From Oscillospiraceae bacterium (GTDB taxonomy: Bacteria > Bacillota > Clostridia > Oscillospirales > Oscillospiraceae): a stretch of DNA of 64,000 nucleotides. The DNA is taken from contig WRLE01000003.1 in the NCBI GenBank assembly GCA_009777775.1, forward strand, positions 1 through 64,000. Reading direction: 5' to 3'. The notes under the pieces are model-generated. The model saw only the letters and a list, made by a program, of their open reading frames with translations, did no database searches and was not told where the DNA came from. Shown here piece after piece: positions 59,236 through 64,000 of the stretch (the stretch's first letter is position 1; each line of letters starts with the position of its first letter). Position numbers and translations under genes: made by a program.

Positions 59236-61416
59236 ATGTCAAAGGGTATGAAAAAAAGAATAGCTATGGTGCTGGTGCTTGCACTTGTGGCGGTCCCTCT
59301 CATGGGTCTCATAAGACCGGAGGCGGAGGCTCCTGATAGATCTGATGCGATTGAAAAGGCTGTTTCTGAGTGGTCTGAACAAAGCGAAGCAGAGAGTATG
59401 GAGATTGCCTTGATTGCGGCAAAGGAGCTACTAGATATCGATGATGCTGTCTATACTGAGTTTAGCTATAGTTCTTCTTTTTCCAACTACGAAACAAGGG
59501 AAGGTCTCATGTGGCATTTCTCCTGGTCGGACGAAGGTTATAACTATATTTACGCACTTGTCATGGAAGATGGTACTTTGATGCAATATGGTAAATATAT
59601 GTATAGTTTCGACAGATATGGATTTGCGGAAATCAGCAAAAGCAGAGCTCTGGAAATCGCTGATGAATTTCTAAAAAGAGCAAAAGCTGATACCTACGAT
59701 TATTACAAGGTATCGGACGATATAAACATCAGTATACACAACAAGGATTATCGAATTAGCTATTTTGCCGAGTCTGACGGATATGCTTTCAGCGTAGCAA
59801 ATGTAACCATCAGCATTGATAAGTATACTGGAGAAGTGTCAGGGTATAGCAGCAGTAATGCAGACCCCAGCAGATTTATCTTCGAAGACCCATCTGTCAT
59901 CATAAGCGAAAGCGAAGCTGTGGAAGCTTATGCGGAAAAAATCGGGCTAAGGCTCGAATATGCCAGCTATTATGATTATGAGGAAGGGACTATTAAAATC
60001 TTTCCAATTTATTTGTTTAATTCCCATGGAGATAGGTTTATTGGTGCAACCAGTGGCGAAATAGTGGATTATGTTTATGACCGTGGTTTGCTTGTTGGAT
60101 ACAATGATATGGTTATGACTGATGAAGCAGACGGGATGTTCGAGTCAGCGAGTGGACGAGCATCTTTGACTCCTGCTGAATTGTCTGCAATTGAGGATGT
60201 TTCCAATTACATAACAAGAGATGAGGCGCTGGAAAAACTTTTGGAAGCCATGGAGCTGACAAATGTTAATGTTAATTCCTTTGATGAAAGATTCATTAGC
60301 TTAAACAGAGATTACTATAACAAAGATCGTTATTATTACGACATTAATTTGTATAGTTATCAGTATAGAGATGATTACTCTTCAGATGAAGTGCGGAGCA
60401 TATATGGTAGGGTGGAGGCACTGAGCGGAAGAGTGCAGAGCTTTTCCATAGATTACATGGGTATGCCATCAACGGATACTGAGTTTTCGGAAGAGCAGGC
60501 GAGAGCTGCTGTGGATGCGTTTTTGAAAAAAATCGCTCCCGATGAGTATGGAAAATCGAAGGTATATGAAGATCGATATAGTAGTGGTCTTACCTACAAT
60601 TGGCGCGGCGACTATTACTTTGATTTCAGTAGATATGAAAATGATGTCCCATTTCCTGACAACGGAATCAGCGTTTCCTTTAATAGATACACTGGAAAGG
60701 TAGTTAGGTTCAATTTGAATTGGTACGAAAATGTGAGATTCCCCAGTGTCAGAAATGTTCGGACTCCGCTTTCGGCTCTGTCTGAGTTTGTCTCCCAAAC
60801 GGGAAGCGAGCTGAAATATATCACTGTAGGCGATGGGTTTGCAGGACTTGTTTATGAGTTTGATTATTGGTCATACATAGATCCATTTTCAGGTAAAGCT
60901 CTGGATTATACTGGCGAGTCCCTTGTGATTGAAGATATAGCACCTGATTACAGTGATGTTGCTGGACATTGGAGCGAAGCTATTGTGAGGCGTTTATTGG
61001 ACAACGGAGTATACCTCTGGGGAGGCAAGTTCGAGCCCAATAAAACAATGACCGAGCATGAGTTTTTACAGTACCTGCTTTTAGCTGAGAGTTATTACCA
61101 GTACCCAGAACCTCGCGATTTCTTTACACAACAAGGTATAGACATCAATATTGATGCTGATAGGATTCTCACAAGGCAGGAAGCAGCCAGGATTATCGGA
61201 GACTATCTCGGATATGGAAAGCTGGCAGAGCAATCAGAATGGTTTGTATACCCCTTTATCGATGAAGTGGACGAGGACTATAAAGGTTACATCACCATAT
61301 GCTTTATGCTGGACATAATCGGTGGTGCTGGCGGCAGCTTTAACGCTGGTGCAAATGTAACTCGCGCCCAAGCCGCATCAATGCTGCATAATATTATTGA
61401 ATATAAAAGCAGTTAA
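59236..61416 (+). CDS. Surface protein with YcdB/YcdC-type repeats and SLH domain
   Basis: A 726-residue exported protein. The signal peptide is MSKGMKKRIAMVLVLALVAV followed by a short core. Residues about 130-215 and 320-570 carry PepSY/YcdB-like beta units (e.g. FSVANVTISIDKYTGEVSGY, ISVSFNRYTGKVVRFNLNW) rich in Tyr and Asp. The C-terminus (about 575-726) holds S-layer homology repeats (YSDVAGHWSEAIVRRLLDNG and AGANVTRAQAASMLHNIIEY) that attach proteins to pyruvylated cell-wall polymers. It would sit on the cell surface; PepSY-like domains often inhibit or guide proteases. GTGAGG lies before the ATG; a strong terminator follows. Confidence 0.87.
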   Translation: MSKGMKKRIAMVLVLALVAVPLMGLIRPEAEAPDRSDAIEKAVSEWSEQSEAESMEIALIAAKELLDIDDAVYTEFSYSSSFSNYETREGLMWHFSWSDEGYNYIYALVMEDGTLMQYGKYMYSFDRYGFAEISKSRALEIADEFLKRAKADTYDYYKVSDDINISIHNKDYRISYFAESDGYAFSVANVTISIDKYTGEVSGYSSSNADPSRFIFEDPSVIISESEAVEAYAEKIGLRLEYASYYDYEEGTIKIFPIYLFNSHGDRFIGATSGEIVDYVYDRGLLVGYNDMVMTDEADGMFESASGRASLTPAELSAIEDVSNYITRDEALEKLLEAMELTNVNVNSFDERFISLNRDYYNKDRYYYDINLYSYQYRDDYSSDEVRSIYGRVEALSGRVQSFSIDYMGMPSTDTEFSEEQARAAVDAFLKKIAPDEYGKSKVYEDRYSSGLTYNWRGDYYFDFSRYENDVPFPDNGISVSFNRYTGKVVRFNLNWYENVRFPSVRNVRTPLSALSEFVSQTGSELKYITVGDGFAGLVYEFDYWSYIDPFSGKALDYTGESLVIEDIAPDYSDVAGHWSEAIVRRLLDNGVYLWGGKFEPNKTMTEHEFLQYLLLAESYYQYPEPRDFFTQQGIDINIDADRILTRQEAARIIGDYLGYGKLAEQSEWFVYPFIDEVDEDYKGYITICFMLDIIGGAGGSFNAGANVTRAQAASMLHNIIEYKSS

Positions 61417-61452
61417 TCTGTATAGATTAAAAAAATAGATTATGAGTGAAGC

Positions 61453-61490
61453 AACACGATTCTCTTGTCAATTGGCAAGAGAATCGTGTT
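61453..61490 (+). terminator. Terminator of the SLH protein gene
   Basis: A perfect 15-bp stem, AACACGATTCTCTTG with its complement, followed by TGTATT. Confidence 0.8.
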
Positions 61491-61494
61491 TGTA

Positions 61495-61523
61495 TTGACA
61501 TATATTGGGAAACGTGCTACTCT
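61495..61523 (+). promoter_or_regulatory. Promoter of the HTH-DUF3791 gene
   Basis: Consensus TTGACA (61495-61500), 17-nt spacer, TACTCT (61518-61523), 41 bases before the ATG. Confidence 0.55.
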
Positions 61524-61564
61524 TTGGGTAGTTGGTTTCCTAATACTAGATTGGATGGTAGTTT

Positions 61565-61972
61565 ATGAAAAGTAAACTGAAAGAACTCAGAAACAAGCAT
61601 GGACTCTCACAGGGTGAGCTAGCTGAAGCTGTCGGAACAACAAGGCGCACAATTTATTCCATTGAATCAGAAGATAGAGACATACACATATCCCTTGCAT
61701 ATAAACTTGCTGCGAAATTAAACTGCAGTATAGACGATTTATTCTATGGTGATGGTACAGCACCAACTGCTGCTGATAAAGCTTTCTGGTTTGTCCATAT
61801 TGTCCGTTGCACTGCAGAGGTGCTAGGAAAAACGATAAGAGATACTACAAAACTGTTCGAACGCAGCGGATTAGGCAGTCGGGTTATCGATGGCTACGAT
61901 GTTTGGCATACGCAAGGTTATGAATATATGGCAGAGATGCTTGCGGAAGAGTTGATTAAATTCGAGGAGTGA
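61565..61972 (+). CDS. XRE-type HTH fused to DUF3791, probable antitoxin
   Basis: A 135-residue protein. Residues 1-66 are an XRE helix-turn-helix (LKELRNKHGLSQGELAEAVG and TTRRTIYSIESEDRDIHISL). Residues about 75-135 (DKAFWFVHIVRCTAEVLGKT, then GLGSRVIDGYDVWHTQGYEY) match the small DUF3791 domain. It precedes the DUF3990 gene by six bases. DUF3791 and DUF3990 genes commonly travel together, and the HTH suggests autoregulation, as in toxin-antitoxin units. The reading as antitoxin is an inference from arrangement. Confidence 0.78.
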   Translation: MKSKLKELRNKHGLSQGELAEAVGTTRRTIYSIESEDRDIHISLAYKLAAKLNCSIDDLFYGDGTAPTAADKAFWFVHIVRCTAEVLGKTIRDTTKLFERSGLGSRVIDGYDVWHTQGYEYMAEMLAEELIKFEE

Positions 61973-61978
61973 TTTGAC

Positions 61979-62533
61979 TTGACGCTGTATCACGGCACCA
62001 ATAGTTTGATTGGCACTATTGATTTATCATTATGCAGAAACCGTACAGATTTCGGCAAAGGCTTCTATTTGACCGATAAAATCGGCACAGCCCAGCTTTG
62101 GGCGATTCGTAAGTCCGAATTATCCTCTGGCATTGCAACAATAATTCAATATGAAATAGATGAAAGCTTATTTAGTATATATGGTAAACGTTTTGCAATC
62201 TACCCAGAAAGTGAGTGGCTGGATTTTATATGCAGTAATAGGCGTATAGTTACACAGACCTCATTGCAAAATGAGCCGCGGCACGATTACGCATGGGTAT
62301 CGGGACCTATAGCAGATGATAGAATAGTTGATATAGTAGATGAATATTTAAACGAAGAAATTTCCGCCCAGGAAGCCTTGCTTCGTTCTAATGTGCTTCC
62401 AGCGACATATCAACTAAGCTTGCATTCCCAAACAGCAATCAGTTTTGTTAATGAAGATAGTGCTATGTACCGACAACTTAAAAACGGTCGGTGGTCGCAA
62501 AGATGGCTCAAACGAAAGCAACCTATGCAGTAA
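61979..62533 (+). CDS. DUF3990 protein, ADP-ribosyltransferase-like probable toxin
   Basis: A 184-residue protein beginning at TTG 61979 with GGAG nine bases upstream; no ATG is available near the conserved N-terminus. MTLYHGTNSLIG and FGKGFYLTDKIGTAQLWAIR are the DUF3990 hallmarks and match the His and Tyr positions of H-Y-E type ADP-ribosyltransferases; DYAWVSGPIADDRIVDIVD lies in the middle and the C-terminus is basic (QRWLKRKQ). It would transfer ADP-ribose to a cellular target if active. Partnered with the HTH-DUF3791 protein. The toxin role is inferred, not shown. Confidence 0.77.
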   Translation: MTLYHGTNSLIGTIDLSLCRNRTDFGKGFYLTDKIGTAQLWAIRKSELSSGIATIIQYEIDESLFSIYGKRFAIYPESEWLDFICSNRRIVTQTSLQNEPRHDYAWVSGPIADDRIVDIVDEYLNEEISAQEALLRSNVLPATYQLSLHSQTAISFVNEDSAMYRQLKNGRWSQRWLKRKQPMQ

Positions 62534-62568
62534 CAGTAAATATCTCCCAAAGGGTATTCATATTGATA

Positions 62569-62600
62569 GAAAAGCAAGTTTCAACAAGCTTGCTTTTCTT
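62569..62600 (+). terminator. Terminator of the DUF3990 operon
   Basis: GAAAAGCAAG pairs with CTTGCTTTTC and is followed by TTTTG. Confidence 0.85.
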
Positions 62601-62653
62601 TTGTAATTTTACGATGTTTTGGATTTATGATGATTTTACATAATGATAGCAGA

Positions 62654-62682
62654 TTGACATCGTGATAAAATTATGATAAAAT
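62654..62682 (+). promoter_or_regulatory. Promoter of the Phd/PIN operon with nested repeats
   Basis: TTGACA (62654-62659), 17-nt spacer, TAAAAT (62677-62682). The units GATAAAATTAT repeat twice, with a third shortened GATAATAT, across the -10 region, a likely site for autorepression. Confidence 0.7.
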
Positions 62683-62710
62683 TATGATAATATCAAATTG
62701 GAGGTGCTAT

Positions 62711-63073
62711 ATGCAGTTTATCAGACCTGTTTCCGACTTACGCAATAAATTTACAGAAATCGAAAAAGCTGTAAGCGGTGGAACACCTGTTCATTTAACA
62801 AAAAATGGACGCGGAATAATGGTAGTAATGAGTATGGAAAAATATGCGCAGCTCTTAGGAGAAGAATATAACGATACAGTATACTCAAGCAAAGCTGTAA
62901 ACGAAAACAGTCCCCTTTATAACAATAGCACATTACAGGCTGAAACGTCCAATAACATAGACAATAAAAACGACAGGCAGATTATAACACTTGGATTCGT
63001 GAAAGGCATTGAACTCCCAGACAGCTTTTACGACTCATTACCTGATGGGGAACTCGAATTATGGGGACTATAG
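62711..63073 (+). CDS. Phd/YefM-type antitoxin
   Basis: A 120-residue antitoxin: MQFIRPVSDLRNKFTEIEKA followed by VHLTKNGRGIMVVMSMEKYA, the Phd fold, then an Asn-rich linker (about 65-90) and a short toxin-binding tail (SFYDSLPDGELELWGL). GGAGG stands before ATG 62711; a nine-codon extension upstream has no site. The stop overlaps the start of the PIN gene by 13 bases. It should bind its own promoter and neutralise the PIN nuclease. Confidence 0.87.
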   Translation: MQFIRPVSDLRNKFTEIEKAVSGGTPVHLTKNGRGIMVVMSMEKYAQLLGEEYNDTVYSSKAVNENSPLYNNSTLQAETSNNIDNKNDRQIITLGFVKGIELPDSFYDSLPDGELELWGL

Positions 63074-63462
63074 GTTATTTGCTCGATACTCACGTCTTCC
63101 TTTGGGCTATAGAAGAACATTCATCGAAGCTTAATGATAAAGTGAAAAACCTGCTCCTCACTGCCGACGAGCCTATTTTTGTCTCATCGATAAGCGCATA
63201 TGAAATAACAATCAAGCATAGGTTGGGAAAGCTACCTGGATACGATAATGTTGTTTACCATTATATCCAGATTTTCGATAGTTTCGGTGCATATGAGCTG
63301 CCATTAACCTCGCACCACAATCACTTTGCTGGAAGTCTAGACTGGTCACACCGCGATCCATTCGACAGAATGCTGGCAGCACAAGCGCATCTCGAAAACC
63401 TGACATTAATTACAAATGACGCAGCATTTCGCACTGCGCCATGGGTTAGCGTCCTTTGGTAG
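63061..63462 (+). CDS. PIN-domain (VapC-like) toxin
   Basis: A 133-residue PIN-domain nuclease with all acidic residues: Asp9 (LLDTHVFLWA), Glu48 (SAYEITIKHRLGKL), Asp99 and Asp102 (HRDPFDRMLAAQA) and Asp120 (TNDAAF). Such toxins cleave tRNA or rRNA when released from the antitoxin. It belongs to the branch paired with Phd antitoxins. The start overlaps the antitoxin end. It is intact, unlike the relative at 58501. Confidence 0.9.
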   Translation: MGTIGYLLDTHVFLWAIEEHSSKLNDKVKNLLLTADEPIFVSSISAYEITIKHRLGKLPGYDNVVYHYIQIFDSFGAYELPLTSHHNHFAGSLDWSHRDPFDRMLAAQAHLENLTLITNDAAFRTAPWVSVLW

Positions 63463-63487
63463 GGTGATGTCTTGTTGAAACCGATAC

Positions 63488-63988
63488 TTACATCCAATCA
63501 ATGCTCTCTATGTTATCGCAGAAACCTAACTTCACAAGGTTTTCCTTAGTGTATTCATATTCATCGGAACTAGTCACTATACCATACAAACCTTGGCTTG
63601 TTGAACAAAGGATTTCAGCAGTAGCTTCCCGCAGCAACCCGCACCCACCTTCTTCTTCGACAAAGGACAGTTGGATCCATGAGTTGGAAACACCACATTC
63701 ATCAGTATTTGCAAGCATCTCAGAGCAAAGCATATTGTATGCTTGTATAGTATTTGAATTATTCGAAGCAAGAGTCCACTCATTAATTTTATCGAGGTTA
63801 GTATCAAGACGCCATTGTCCGTTAGCTGTAAATGGGAGCTCCTGATTTAACGAAACGAAATTATGAGATTTGAAATAATAATACCATTTGTTCCATGTGT
63901 TTTTTACGTTATTGAAATTCGAAATCATCGAATGTGTCCACACACCTTCTAAAACCATTTTTCCAATAACTCCGCTGCCGTTTGCCAT
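63488..63988 (-). CDS. Hypothetical protein, 166 aa
   Basis: I do not recognise this protein. GGAGG lies four bases before the ATG at 63988. The chain is soluble, rich in Trp and Asn (WNKWYYYFKSHNFVSLNQEL), with one Cys pair region (DECGVSNSW, GGCGLL) and an acidic, aromatic C-terminus (DNIESIDWM). SSDEYEYTKENLVKLGF near the end could be a surface helix. It lies downstream of, and convergent to, the PIN operon in the accessory zone, so an immunity or stress role would not be surprising, but nothing in the sequence shows it. Confidence 0.6.
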   Translation of the reverse strand: MANGSGVIGKMVLEGVWTHSMISNFNNVKNTWNKWYYYFKSHNFVSLNQELPFTANGQWRLDTNLDKINEWTLASNNSNTIQAYNMLCSEMLANTDECGVSNSWIQLSFVEEEGGCGLLREATAEILCSTSQGLYGIVTSSDEYEYTKENLVKLGFCDNIESIDWM

Positions 63989-64000
63989 ACTACCTCCATC

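Overview
The window looks like chromosomal DNA of a low-GC, anaerobic Gram-positive bacterium, most likely a member of the Clostridia (Bacillota). The grounds are strong AGGAGG-type ribosome binding sites with regular use of TTG and GTG starts, sigma-A type promoters, a ferredoxin-dependent 2-oxoacid oxidoreductase, a radical-SAM sulfatase-maturase type enzyme, an S-layer homology protein, and several lipoproteins with Gram-positive style lipoboxes. No rRNA, prophage or CRISPR array is visible. One tRNA (Leu, CAA) is present. The first gene is cut by the left edge.

Layout. 1-3283: an ADP-ribosylglycohydrolase end, an orphan Phd-type antitoxin with a toxin stub, an unknown gene and an AlbA_2/ATPase-like regulator. 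3347-7927 (minus): a complete branched-chain amino acid type ABC importer (livFGMH plus binding protein). 8105-12029 (minus): a DMT exporter, a thioredoxin-like lipoprotein, a radical SAM/SPASM enzyme and a dienelactone hydrolase-like protein. 12214-22160: a Cys-containing small protein, a hybrid histidine kinase, a tautomerase, radC, yebC, a DUF1015/homocysteine methyltransferase pair, a cytidylate kinase-like protein, a degenerate trypsin-like protein, and a thioredoxin/flavin reductase pair. 22354-22615: a cobalamin riboswitch with promoter and terminator but no gene behind it. 22807-28931 (minus): hydantoinase/oxoprolinase, HAD phosphatase, MFS and SLC13 carriers.

29642-41914 is a long plus-strand run: a P-loop protein, a four-subunit 2-oxoacid:ferredoxin oxidoreductase, a branched-chain aminotransferase, a LeuA-like protein with an altered metal site, a TIM-barrel/acyl-CoA synthetase fusion, a phosphoribosyltransferase fused to an HPt-like domain that lacks its histidine, a MATE exporter and a URO-D family methyltransferase. 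With the liv importer upstream this suggests uptake and ferredoxin-linked breakdown (or reductive formation) of branched-chain amino acids through 2-oxoacids and acyl-CoAs.

42000-47973: tRNA-Leu, a small secreted protein, a solute-binding lipoprotein, a DHHW protein, a pair encoding an ART-like protein and an EF-Tu domain III-like protein, and a MITE-like element. 48097-57808 (minus): two translationally coupled giant genes (1719 and 1516 residues) of unknown function; the first begins with six lectin-like beta-propeller repeats. This is the largest unexplained unit. 58106-63988 is an accessory zone: a segment of about 1.1 kb bounded by a perfect 22-nt direct repeat and holding a decayed RelB/PIN toxin-antitoxin locus, a tetraloop-rich leader RNA that appears to hide the ribosome binding site of a truncated NYN-domain reading frame, and a perfect 30-bp hairpin; then an SLH protein, an HTH-DUF3791/DUF3990 pair and an intact Phd/PIN pair.

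Several interspersed repeat families run through the intergenic regions: a TTAGGA-type heptamer microsatellite that in two places supplies the Shine-Dalgarno sequence of the next gene, a GGCGCG-stem palindrome, a GTGTCAT-AGCGAAG element, and AT-rich ATTAATTATT tracts.
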